This document shows, piece by piece, positions 11,091 to 24,100 of a DNA stretch of 64,000 nt; within the stretch, counting starts at the first letter, position 1; each line of letters begins with the position of its first letter. The stretch comes from Nemertoderma westbladi (taxonomy: Eukaryota > Xenacoelomorpha > Nemertodermatida > Nemertodermatidae). The position numbers were made by a program, and so were the translations under genes. The notes under the pieces were generated by a model, which was given only the letters and a program-made list of their open reading frames with translations, ran no database searches and was not told where the DNA came from. The DNA is taken from assembly GCA_032718475.1 (NCBI GenBank), contig JAUCBJ010001945.1:1-64000 (forward strand), written 5' to 3'.

Positions 11091-12969
11091 ATAATAGCTC
11101 AGGTATAGGTGTTATTCAGGACTTCTATAAATCGATTGGACAAGAAAATACTACAAAAATGCGAACAATATTATTTTCAGGGAGTTAACTTAAACATCCA
11201 TTATTTAATAATATAGCTCTTCTTTCCTCAAATATGTTTTCAGGAATGGCCAATGTTAATCCATTGTTTATCAATGCTATCGCAAGTGAAATCTACACAC
11301 AACAATTAAGATCAATCGTTTAATTGATTTTTTGTTTGTGACGTGAGGGGTTGGGTGTGGGGCCGCAGGCAACCAATAGTACGTCGGGAAGTAAGATAAA
11401 GTGGCGAAAAGGTATTCTGGAACCTTGCAATATTTACAAACAAACTCTAGGCGAGGACGACACTGGAGATTGGTGCCTGACAGCACATGGAACTTTGTAC
11501 TTGTGATATTGGATATTCGTACAGATCCAGGCGAAGTTAACCCCTATATTAGGAATCAAAATCTATCTGATACTATGATTACACCATGTCCTGGAATATA
11601 GTGTCATTATTTAGGTTCATGCCCCCCCGCCCCTCCCACCCCCCCCCCCAAAAAAAAAATTTTTTTACAAATCTTAATGAGATGGCATGAAATTTGAAAC
11701 AGAGATAGTTTCACCTCCCTTCTCCTTGCTGGGTGAGCCAGAATTTACATTTTCGTTTAATCATTAGCTATACTGTACAAGCGTTTGAAAAATGTGTCTC
11801 CGACGATATTTAACCGATTATTCTTCAACCGCATAGTGATTTGTTGGTACCAATAGAAAGCTGGTCATGCAAGGATTCCAAATATGCAACTACTACTACT
11901 AGTAGGTCGAACGAACTCGGACAGTGGAAATGAGACCCTTCCAGGCTTCCCGATTCTCCATAGTTGTCGCAATTTCGTATAGCCGGTCGACCACGGGTAC
12001 GCTTTCCATGTGTTAGTTGCGAGAAAAATAGATCTGGTATGACCTAAACAAAATGTTCTCGAATATGCTGTTTTTATTTAATAGAATAAAATTGCAGATG
12101 CAAAACCATGTAACATTTAAACGCTCATATCTCAGCTATTTTTCAACGAAATTTAGATTATTAGATGACCGTTAATGACTTCTTACTGTACAAGCATTAG
12201 GGTAGGGGTGTATATGTATGTATATCATGTGAACTCCTCCGAAGCTATAGCTCGTCCGTCAATGAAAGTTATATCAATCGACGCAGCTCAACCCCAGGAT
12301 GTGGAAAAATTTTTGAAAAGTTATTAGTGTCTTTTTCAAACCGACTTTTTATTTTTTTATTACATACAGTAGACTAGTGATTCCTATGGGTATATAAGGT
12401 TACTCATTGCTATGTTAGTTGGATGGCCAACTAATTGAATTTAAAGCACTCGGCCGTTCAAATGTTTTATAGGTTAATGACATTTAGGGGCTGGGAATAC
12501 TCTCTCTCAGACTGTAAGCAAAGCTGTTCGTTCAATGGGGAGGGACCAAACTACAGTACAGTACATTGCTTGGCAAACATTCAATATTTGATACTCTTAA
12601 TTGACTGGTTGTCCCTGGTTACAGTTTGTATCATAATTATCACGCGAATTCCTGAAGACCAGTTGTGGTAACCATTAGAAAAATAAGCGCAAATGACCAA
12701 ATGTTGTGCAAGAATTGAATTTGTTAATAATCGATATTTCGAGTTTTAAACATGGTAGAATGTAATTTTGTATACTTTATTCCTTAGAGTGATTTAAAAT
12801 TGTAACTTTAAATTTTAACATTTGTTAAACATTTTATGCCTAGAAAGTGGGTTAAACGGCCCATTAATGTGGTCTAAAAGTGCAAAAATCGTAAGTTTAT
12901 GTATTTCAGTTTTGACTCTTTTAATAACTTGTATTCAACTTCTGATCTTAATGCATTAAATCCGCGAGC

Positions 12970-12996
12970 CGGGGGGGGGGGGGGGGGGGGGGGGGG
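12970..12996 (+). repeat. Poly-G homopolymer tract
   Basis: Second run of more than twenty G, directly next to a copy of the dispersed element that starts after it. Confidence 0.9.
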
Positions 12997-12999
12997 AGG

Positions 13000-13200
13000 A
13001 CTGGACGCAAATCCGCCTTGGCGAATTAATATCCCGCCTCAATGTTAAATTCTCAATTTAGGGAAAGGAGCAGGTTACAGTGGCACGTTATTCCAACCAA
13101 AACAATAAACTAAGCACAATAGAACAGGTTACAGTTTTATTTTTGAGAATAATCAGCTGTTATTTGCGTCGAATTTCCCCTGGAGAGAGATTAATTTTTA
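13000..13200 (+). mobile_element. MITE-like dispersed repeat, best plus-strand copy
   Basis: Blocks in order: CCTTGGCGAATTAATATCCC with GCCTCAATGTTAAATTCTCA, then GGGAAAGGAGCAGGTTACAG, ACCAAAACAATAAAC, a variable centre with AATAATCAGCTGTTATTTGC, and ending GTCGAATTTCCCCTGGAGAG. The same series is seen at 15866-16080 and 16383-16520, and in reverse at 1909-2050. It encodes no protein. Termini and target duplications could not be fixed by eye. Confidence 0.65.
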
Positions 13201-14439
13201 TTGCGTCCATATTATGCGGATCACTTTCAATTTCCTGTTTCTTTCCTTGGCAACATGGATTTACATACTAACAAGGCAATTATTGGTGGAGTTTTCTCCA
13301 AACTTGGCGTAGACAAACTTTAGTCCAATGGCTATCGATTGACTGAACTGCACTACTACATACAGTACAGTAGGTACCAATTTAGTTTCCGGAGCAACGC
13401 AAATTTGTATAATAATTTCCTCATTTTTACCACCATTTTGGCTGGAACCAAAAGGAAAGCTTATTAACACTACTTCTCTACAAAACGGGTGTATGTAACC
13501 CAGTCCATCAGATTTGTCGACCCCAAAAACATTTATTCCCAAAAAAATACCCAGCCATATGATAAACTATTGTGAAACCTACGGATACGCAAACATCTAC
13601 CGCACATACCATGTGCACTGTACAGCCATACATCGAATATTATACTGGACACTTTTGTGCCTGCCTCACACTACGAAACCATAGCGATAGCCATCTGTCG
13701 CTAGGCAACAAACTGTCAACTCATTCACTCTCCTCTGTACTCTGCTGGATGGTGCTGACAGGCTGTGTGTTGTACCATGGCCTAGCTAGGTCTGTAGGTT
13801 GTACCATACAGGTTATCAGTACAGCGCTGTAGTACATAGTAATTTACTTACCTACCGGTACTGTGGGCTGTACTGCAGTTTTCTGCATGAACCGTTGTGC
13901 GTCGATGAGGTAAATGAATTAAACTCCAGGGGCTGTTCAGGGTTTGATAATTTGATTAAAATATAAATAGCCTTTCAAAGGCAATGTTGAGAGTGAAGGC
14001 AGAGGGAAAATATAGGAATACCGGTATTGTACCGTAATGTAATAATTCATGAGAAAGTATCGAAAGTTATCCTACCGGTATTACTTCTCTATTTTTTCAT
14101 AGGCAGATAGGTAACAGGGCTATAGGCAGATGTAATGAGTGGTACTGTACTACTCTACTAGAACTAGAGGGAGGTTGAGGTAAAACTATAGTTGTGGTTG
14201 TTTTTATTGCGTATGTCAGTACGAGTACCACGATCTGAAGGTACGTACTGGCATGTGCCGATGGTAAGATGGGGTCATATTACTTTGGGGACTGTCTTAT
14301 TCAACCGTTTCTAATTGTCATTCTACAGCTGCATACCCAGATACCTGTACCTATTGCATGTATTGCTTGACTGCCTGATTTTTTTGGTTATAGATTGTAG
14401 ATTGACTACTGACTGTCTGACCATATTACTGTATTATGG

Positions 14440-14520
14440 TTTCCCTCAATTGGTAAATTGATCGTTTATTGTTTTGGTTAGAAAAGCCTGCCTCTGTAAC
14501 CTGCTCCTTCCCCTCAATTT
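14440..14520 (-). mobile_element. Partial copy of the dispersed MITE-like element
   Basis: CCTCAATTGGTAAATTGATC is followed by GTTTATTGTTTTGGTTAG and CTGTAACCTGCTCCTTCC. This is the reverse complement of the block at 7036-7100. Confidence 0.65.
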
Positions 14521-15037
14521 GCATATATTACTGTATTATATATATATATAATATATATATATATGCCAGTATATAGTATATATATACCGGCACTAGTTTA
14601 TATATCTACTAGTATCTACTTATACTATATATCTACTTATATATCTAGTATACTATACTGTAGTATACCGGTATGTAAAACGTCGGTCCCCAAAGTAATT
14701 TATACCCGGTAAGATTATCTGGTTAGTTGTCTGATATTTAGATTCTTTACGTTTACAGTTCTTTAGTCGGTTCATAACATCTAATCATAAATTCAAAATT
14801 CCAGACGCCTAGGCCTACCCTCCTACATGCCTAGTCTACCTAACCTAAATGTTGACGGTTCCCTACCGCGTCGGTAGTTGATAGGTGGAGTTTTAGATGA
14901 AGTTTACAAAGATTACAATAAAGTTTATTTGAACTACTGTACCATGGCCAAGATTATACCTTATATACGTTGGGTGGATAAAACGAAACTATACTTGTCA
15001 GGAGTCCTGTCCAGTTACTGCTAAAATAAACTCACGA

Positions 15038-15139
15038 ATGGGTCTGGGTACGTCGAAAGATAAACGGCTCGATATCATAGCCAGCAGCCCCATTCCGGCT
15101 CGTTTCAACGGGTTCACGTGGCCTTTTCATATTGCCCAG
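15038..15139 (+). CDS. DHHC gene exon 1
   Basis: Codes residues 1-34 and ends in phase 0 at CCCAG followed by GTAAGC. The N-terminus MGLGTSK has Gly2, Ser6 and Lys7, which fits the N-myristoylation consensus MGxxxS/T. The segment RFNGFTWPFH is the conserved ZDHHC1/11 lead-in to TM1. Confidence 0.9.
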
Positions 15140-18100
15140 GTAAGCGTGTGTTGTTTCTGCTATTTTCTGATGTTATTTCAATTTAGATTATGCCATAACT
15201 ATACAAGTTTCAATTACTTTGGTCGCGATGGCAACACTACACGGTGGGCGACACATTGCGGCCAATTTAATTTGTTTACTTTAAAAAATAATGAAACAAG
15301 ATATATTAGAAAGATTCGTATGAAACAAAAGTTTGAAATAAATTAATATCAAACAAAAGCCTTTATGTTAACTTTCAACTACAGACTGACGATAACCGAT
15401 AACGATAACTACAGACTGATATACGATAAGTGCCGTGCAGCGAGTGTAAACGCTATGCCGACAACCAAAGCCGTCAACCATTATAAGCGCTAATTAATGT
15501 TCATTACCAATTGAGGCAAAGTAACAGGTTATTTTGGTAGGCTATTCTAACCAAAACAATAAACGATAGTCAATTAATAGCAAAAGTTACATATCATGTT
15601 TGTTGTCATATCGAGCCCATGTGAAGGAGACCAGGTATTCACTTTTCGGTCGACTTTTAAGAATTTATATTTTTTAATTTCTCAATTTTAAGTGTCTTAA
15701 GGCGCCTACTTATGTCTTATAACCTGTACATATACTAATTCGTTTATAGTTTTGGTTTAATTCGGTTCTTCTGTATCCTGGGTTTTTAGAAAATACCTGG
15801 TATTCTTCACATGGGGGTAACTGCCAAGTGAAATACAACAGAAAGTCTGGTATACTTCACAAGGCAAACCCATCTTGGCGAATAAATATTTCGCCTCAAT
15901 GCTAAATTATCAATTTAGATAAATAAGCAGGTTACAATGGAGTGACACGTTATTCTAACCAAAACAATAAACGAATGTCAATAGAACAGGCTGATTATAT
16001 TTGGAAGTAATCACCTGTAATTTGCGTAGGTTTTCCCCTAAAGTGAATGATTTGCGTCGAAAGTCCCCTCCTATCTGGATGTTTTGAAGATTTACAATAT
16101 AGCTTAATTCGTTCCTCTGTTAATTTCAGATAATAATAAATAGTTATTTTTTGTTTTTATTTCAGCTTTATTATATTAAATCATGCTGTGTTGTATTGTT
16201 GTTGGCTGTTTTATGCTAATATTTTATTATTATTATAGATAACATGTTGGGTTGCTTGCTCGCTATTGGCTATATCTTACTTTGGGTTTATCGTTCCATG
16301 CGTTCCTTTACACTGGCGACCAGCCGGTTACACTGTATCCTTTGCTGTGTTGAGGTGACCCTGAAAGGCACAAAAGGGATTAGTATTAGTAGGGAGGGGC
16401 GAAAATCCCATCTCGGCGAATTAATACTTCGCCTCTATGCTAAATAATTATAAATTCAGGGAAGGAAGCAGGTTACAGTGGCACGTTATACTAACCAAAA
16501 CAATAAACTAAAAAAAATAGAACATCCCTCTCGCTCACATTCTGACCTCCCTGGTCTATTTGGTATGAGTGTAATAATAGTTCGACGCTCTTTCTTACTG
16601 CTGCGCTGGTCAGATCAGATTTTTCAATTTTCTATTTATTTAGCCGCAACAACCCATTAAAAAAAGGTATTATTCCGGTATTCATGTTTGATACCTTGTA
16701 CTTATCCTCATTTTTGATATTAGATTATAATTCAGATATCATTCCCTTTTTATCTGTAGATTCCGAGTACGAAAACCATTCCACAATAAAAAATTCCGGT
16801 TGCGGTTATACTGTAGTATAAATGTAATTAGGTTTATTGCGAGAATATTCAGATGTAATAATAATAATAATATATTTTGTACCGACTGGCGGTGCTTCAT
16901 CAGCTACAGTTATAAAGTTATCTAATTCCGTTATACTGTATTGGCAAAATTCAAAGGAATACAGTTTGGGACGTAAATAGATGTAATTCTAAGGGTTTTG
17001 TCTGTAATTCTATCTACATATATTCTAGAATATAATATCATTGCAACCATGGTGATAGGATTGTCAACAGATTCAAGTTTCTAATATTTTAATCGACTTT
17101 TATTTTCTTTTACTCACATACCAAATGATAATGTCATTGACTTTCGTCGACCTGACTTCTCGTCCGCCAAGCTGCTGCAAAGCCCCTAAATTTAGTGGGC
17201 CAGTTATTTCTCTTAGATAGAACCCCTGAAACAATACGTCTAGCGCATCGAAAGTACTTGTCCCTAACTAAAATTATATCCTCTTTCAGATGAGGCAAAT
17301 AAAAAGTTAATAGCTCCAGTAATTTTCGAGATATGAGGAGTTCCTGGCACGCCATACCATATCAAATCGGAATTGATAAAATTACACAAAATACATCACC
17401 CTTCAAATACTTAGGTATAACCATGAACGCATATAGTCTTACTTGAAATCCTCCGAAAGGGCCGATATGTCTTCGGGGATTCAGTCTTATGTCTCCGTGC
17501 CCGTGGCTGCCAGCCCGTGTAGAGAGAGGTGATAATAAATAGTCAAATAAACACAGCTAATCAGGCTGTCAGGTACCGTAATGTAATAATGATAATGCAT
17601 TGATGCCTATCACAGTTACAGCATAATGCAGTCAGCACTATCAGCAGTAATGTGATGCCTAACGCAGTAGTAGGCCTAGTGCAGTTGCAATGCAAATACC
17701 ACATACTGAATAATTCACTACATTACCATTACCAGAGTACTGCACTACTGAAATAGAAGTGCACTGGTTGGCCCTTAGAATTTTCGCCTGAAACATTGGC
17801 CATTTTTGAAAATATCACAATTTTATAAACCTTGTGCAGTGCAATGAAATCAGCACATTATAAAACCTCAGTAGCCAAACTATATGACGTCACCTGGTGG
17901 CCTGTAAGACGAAAATGACAAATGACACTTCCAGTATCCATCAGATAACAGACAGCAGAAGTGACACGACTGCACTACTCCTGCAACACAGAGAGTAGCC
18001 TACCGATGTAGGCATACTGGCAGTACGGTAACTACTGACTGGGAAAATTCATAAAGTTCTTAAGGGATTTGTTCCCAATCCTACAATAACAGACGACATT

Positions 18101-21100
18101 ACTCACCAGCGCCTACAACAATCCACCAGGTCACCGGGTCCGTCGTCCGTTCTCTATTATTCGTGGGTTACAACTCATATTTCCGTCACTCTATTCCGCC
18201 GTGGGGAGGGGCTTCAGTCGCAGTCAAGCGAGCAAGTCAAACGGCCAAATTATCACTTTTGGGTATTTGAAAATTTCGAGCTACTTGTAATTTTGGTGCT
18301 CTTTTAGTGTCTATTATAAAATAAACAATGAAGATTTTATTCTAATTTTGTAATATAACAACATGCCTATATTGTTATATTACACAACTCTTCGATATGT
18401 TTGATGTAGGTCGAGGAATAAACCTTCCCAATGAAATCAGCACATTCTAAAACCTCAGTAGCCAAACTGTACGGCCAATTTACCACGTTTGAAAAAAGTG
18501 CTACTTGCACTTTGGTGCTCTTTTACTATAAAAAAATGAAAATTTTGCTTCTAATCTTACTTTCGATTACTAATAATGAATTCAACAAGACAAAAAAGCA
18601 TAGTATGGTTTCATGGTTATACCAAAGTCTTGATGGGTGACGTATTTTGTGTAATTTTATCAATTCCGAAAGGTGTTGATATGGTATGGGTGCCAGGAAC
18701 TCCTCATATCTCGAAAACTAATGGAGTTATTAACTTTTTATTTGCCTCATCTGAAAGAGGATATAATTTTAGTTAGGAACAAGTACTTTCGACGCGCTAG
18801 ACCTATTGTTTCAGGGGTTCTATCTAAGAGAAATAACTGGCCAACTAAATTTAGGGGCTTTGCAGCAGCTTGGCGGGTCGTATCTATCGTAGGTCATGCG
18901 TTAATTTTCGTTTATTGTTTTGGTTCCCCCAACACTCCTCTGTATCCTGCTCCTTTACTAACCTGCTCCTTTAAATGGCAATGTCAGTTGCCTTTGTCAT
19001 TTATATATGAACATGAACAATACACATCCAAATTTGTATGTAAGAAATTTGTAAGGAAATATTGTTGAAATAGTTCTGAAATTAAGCTAGAGTGTGCCTC
19101 ATAAATTTGGCAGAATGCCGCCAGTAGAATGCTTTTATGTTGTTCGTATTTGTCACGCCTGAATGTTGAAACAATGTAACGAAGTTTCGTAGGCCTGCAT
19201 TTTCCCATTTTGAAGATTGAATACTAATTTACTAAGTATTACATGTTCCTTATATGTGCCTTGTATGTTTAGTAAAATTAAAAATGTACCAAAAGTAATC
19301 CAGTTATCTCCGAGATTTATTGCCTAAATTAAAATACTAAGTTATACTATTAAATGATGAGCACGGAAAAATATATCAAAGCAATATTCCTTAGTATAGT
19401 GTTTACGTACTTCGTTTACTCCAATAATATAATGCTCCCATCTCAGTCCGATGTGGTCTAGTGGTTAGGATTTCTGGCTTTCACCCAGACGGCCCGGGTT
19501 CAATTCCCGGCATCGGAAACTACTTTTTGCAATTCCCCAAACTTTTTAATTTTACCATTGTTTTTTTGTTAGTCACTTTTTTCTACTGTATAAATGTTTC
19601 TGATAATATTTCGAGTTTATATATTATTCGTCCCGTATTTAATTTATTATATAGGATATCTACATAATATATATTGATCACATTTTGTATGATCGTAACT
19701 AAGAAAGTGTATTTTTTAACATATGTTTTTGTTAAAGATGTGTTAATGTTAATGTTGACATTCTTATATTTCCTTAAGCCATACAATAACAATATAGGTG
19801 CCGGGCGTGCTTTTATTTTTTCATCTGATTGTTCATCTGGATGCCATGGCAACGGACCCCGCCAATAAGAATTTACGGAATCGTAACAGATCTATAAGTA
19901 GTTCCGTGTTCGACCGAAACAAACACCGACACGTTATAGAAGACAACTACTGCCATTTGTGCAAGATATTAGTGTAGGTGGTTTCCTAAACTTTACCGGA
20001 TATCAGTGTAGGTGGTTTCCTAAACTTTACCGGATATCAGTGTAGGTGGTTTCCTAAACTTTACCGGATATCAGTGTAGGTGGTTTCCTAAACTTTACTA
20101 TATCAGTGTAGGTGGTTTCCTAAACTTTACCGGATATCAGTGTAGGTGGTTTCCTAAACTTTACCGGATATCAGTGTAGGTGGTTTCCTAAACTTTACTG
20201 TATATCAGTGTAGGTGGTTTCCTAAACTTTACCGGATATCAGCGTAGGTGGTTTCCTAAACTTTACCGGATACCAGTGTAGGTGGTTTCCTAAACTTTAC
20301 CGGTTATCAGTGTAGGTGGTTTCCTAAACTTTACTGGATATCAGTGTAGGTGGTTTCCTAAACTTTACCGGTTATCAGTGTAGGTGGTTTCCTAAACTTT
20401 ACCGGATATCAGTGTAGGTGGTTTCCTAAACTTTACCGGATACCAGTGTAGGTGGTTTCCTAAACTTTACTGTATATCAGTGTAGGTGGTTTCCTAAACT
20501 TTACCGGATATCAGTGTAGGTGGTTTCCTAAACTTTACCGGATATCAGTGTAGGTGGTTTCCTAAACTTTACCGGAAATCAGTGCAGGTGGTTTCCTAAA
20601 CTTTACCGGATATCAGTGTAGGTGGTTTCCTAAACTTTACCGGTTATCAGTGTAGGTGGTTTCCTAAACTTTACCGGTTATCAGTGTAGGTGGTTTCCTA
20701 AACTTTACCGGATATCAGTGTAGGTGGTTTCCTAAACTTTACCGGATACCAGTGTAGGTGGTTTCCTAAACTTTACTGTATATCAGTGTAGGTGGTTTCC
20801 TAAACTTTACCGGATACCAGTGTAGGTGGTTTCCTAAACTTTACCGGTTATCAGTGTAGGTGGTTTCCTAAACTTTACCGGTTATCAGTGTAGGTGGTTT
20901 CCTAAAATTTACCGGATATCAGTGTAGGTGGTTTCCTAAACTTTACTGTATATCAGTGTAGGTGGTTTCCTAAACTTTACCGGATATCAGTGTAGGTGGT
21001 TTCCTAAACTTTACCGGATACCAGTGTAGGTGGTTTCCTAAACTTTACCGGATATCAGTGTAGGTGGTTTCCTAAACTTTACTGTATATCAGTGTAGGTG

Positions 21101-24100
21101 GTTTCCTAAACTTTACCGGATATCAGTGTAGGTGGTTTCCTAAACTTTACCGGATACCAGTGTAGGTGGTTTCCTAAACTTTACCGGTTATCAGTGTAGG
21201 TGGTTTCCTAAACTTTACCGGATATCAGTGTAGGTGGTTTCCTAAACTTTACTGGATATCAGTGCAGGTGGTTTCCTAAACTTTACCGGATATCAGTGTA
21301 GGTGGTTTCCTAAACTTTACCGGAAATCAGTGCAGGTGGTTTCCTAAACTTTACCGGATATCAGTGTAGGTGGTTTCCTAAACTTTACCGGATATCAGTG
21401 TAGGTGGTTTCCTAAACTTTACCGGATATCAGTGTAGGTGGTTTCCTAAACCTTACCGGATATCAGTGTAGGTGGTTTCCTAAACTTTACCGGTTATCAG
21501 TGTAGGTGGTTTCCTAAACTTTACCGGTTATCAGTGTAGGTGGTTTCCTAAACTTTACCGGATATCAGTGTAGGTGGTTTCCTAAACTTTACCGGATATC
21601 AGTGTAGGTGGTTTCCTAAACTTTACCGGTTATCAGTGTAGGTGGTTTCCTAAACTTTACCGGTTATCAGTGTAGGTGGTTTCCTAAACTTTACCGGATA
21701 TCAGTGTAGGTGGTTTCCTAAACTTTACCGGATATCAGTGTAGGTGGTTTCCTAAACTTTACCGGATACCAGTGTAGGTGGTTTCCTAAACTTTACCGGT
21801 TATCAGTGTAGGTGGTTTCCTAAACTTTACCGGATATCAGTGTAGGTGGTTTCCTAAACTTTACTGTATATCAGTGTAGGTGGTTTCCTAAACTTTACCG
21901 GATATCAGTGTAGGTGGTTTCCTAAACTTTACCGGATACCAGTGTAGGTGGTTTCCTAAACTTTACCGGTTATCAGTGTAGGTGGTTTCCTAAACTTTAC
22001 CGGTTATCAGTGTAGGTGGTTTCCTAAAATTTACCGGATATCAGTGTAGGTGGTTTCCTAAACTTTACCGGATACCAGTGTAGGTGGTTTCCTAAACCTT
22101 ACCGGATATCAGTGTAGGTGGTTTCCTAAACTTTACCGGATATCAGTGTAGGTGGTTTCCTAAACTTTACCGGATATCAGTGTAGGTGGTTTCCTAAACT
22201 TAACCGGATACCAGTGTAGGTGGTTTCCTAAACCTTACCGGATGATATCAGTGTAGGTTGTTTGAGGCAGTAGGTAGGTAGATTGTAGGCAGTTTGACGT
22301 ATATAACAAGAATTACTAAACTAAATCAAACAATCCCTTTACCAGTAAATTGTGTTTTATGGATTGTCTTCTGAATGGCGAATAATAATTGCAGTAACAA
22401 ATAATCGCACCTAAGTTAATAGGTCTGTCATTCGCCCCTCGCGACTTGCGGAGTAATAATATACGAATATTTATAAAAACAATGTTTTTGATACTTTGTT
22501 ATCCAATTAATGACCTGATTAATTTAATTTGTTTGCAGGGGACCTAAGACCAAACACTGTAGTCGGTGCAATAAGTGCATCGAAGTATTTGATCACCATT
22601 GCTACTGGCTTAACAACTGCATCGGAGTTCGGAATTACAACTCATTCCTTTGGTCTATTACTTCTGGGTTATACCTTGTTCTCCACATAGTTACCGTCGG
22701 AATGATTACCGTTGTCATGTACTTCGCAGACACATCCGCTCTGTACGGATGGAATACCGGCAGCCTTAACTATACTGTGGACATAGTCAGTACCACAGCT
22801 ATACCACCCGGTAATGGTAAGTCCGTAAGTTAGTACCACAGCTATACCACCCGGTAATGGTAAGTCCGTAAGTTAGTACCACAGCTATACCAGCCGGTAA
22901 TGGTAAGTCCGTAAGTTAGTACCGCAGCTATACCACCCGGTAATGGTAGTCGGTCACCCAACCTGTCAGTGACACAACTTTTATCTTCCCTTAGGTTACT
23001 GGCTACATCTATTCCAACCTGTCAGTGACACAACTTTTATCTTCCCTTAGGTTACTGGCTACATCTATTCCAACCTGGCAGTGACACAACTTTTATCTTC
23101 CCTTAGGTTACTGGCTACATCTATTCCAACCTGTCAATGACACAACTTTTATCTTCCCTTAGGTTACTGGTTACATCAATTCCAACATGTCAGTGACACA
23201 ACTTTTATCTTCCCTTAGGTTACTGGCTACATCTATTCCAACCTGTCAGTGACACAACTTTTATCTTCCCTTAGGTTACTGGCTACATCTATTCCAACCT
23301 GGCAGTGACACAACTTTTATCTTCCCTTAGGTTACTGGCTACATCTATTCCAACCTGGCAGTGACACAACTTTTATCTTCCCTTAGGTTACTGGCTACAT
23401 CTATTCCAACCTGTCAGTGACACAACTTTTATCTTCCCTTAGGTTACTGGCTACATCTATTCCAACCTGTCAGTGACACAACTTTTATCTTCCCTTAGGT
23501 TACTGGCTACATCTATTCCAACCTGGCAGTGACACAACTTTTATCTTCCCTTAGGTTACTGGCTACATCTATTCCAACCTGGCAGTGACACAACTTTTAT
23601 CTTCCCTTAGGTTACTGGCTACATCTATTCCAACCTGGCAGTGACACAACTTTTATCTTCCTTAGGTTACTGGCTACATCTATTCCAACCTGTCAGTGAC
23701 ACAACTTTTATCTTCCCTTAGGTTACTGGCTACATCTATTCCAACCAGTCAGTGACACAACTTTTATCTTCCCTTAGGTTACTGGCTACATCTATTCCAA
23801 CCTGTCAGTGACACAACTTTTATCTTCCCTTAGGTTACTGGCTACATCTATTCCAACCTGTCAGTGACACAGCTTTTATCTTCCCTTAGGTTACTGGCTA
23901 CATCTATTCCAACCTGTCAGTGACACAGCTTTTATCTTCCCCTAGGTTACTGGCTACATCTATTCCAACCTGTCAGTGACACAACTTTTATCTTCCCTTA
24001 GGTTACTGGCTACATCTATTCCAACCTGTCAGTGACACAGCTTTTATCTTCCCTTAGGTTACTGGCTACATCTATTCCAACCTGTCAGTGACACAGCTTT

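Larger units (their letters stand above)
10182..15037. other. Intergenic DNA between aldolase 2 and the DHHC gene
   Basis: No coding gene recognised. Contents: a poly-G run near 11066-11090, a C-rich then A-rich then T-rich stretch near 11620-11670, a second poly-G run near 12970-12996, the dispersed element at 13000-13200, its minus-strand relative at 14440-14520, and a TA-repeat stretch near 14530-14640. The last few hundred bases should hold the promoter of the DHHC gene, but I see no convincing core element. Confidence 0.5.

Noticed and set aside
11401-13832. Several 60-90 codon open frames between aldolase 2 and the DHHC gene
   Set aside because: Short, unrelated to any family I recognise, some overlap dispersed repeats, and none shows splice sites linking it to a neighbour.
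16335-16357. Exon 2 extended to the later donor GAGGTGACC
   Set aside because: Extension would add residues between GY and HL that the ZDHHC1/11 alignment does not allow, and would break the phase with exon 3.
18673-19068. 131-codon open frame in intron 2, also present in opposite orientation at 17134-17355
   Set aside because: It lies in the arms of an inverted repeat. Differences between the arms do not favour silent positions clearly, and no family is recognised.
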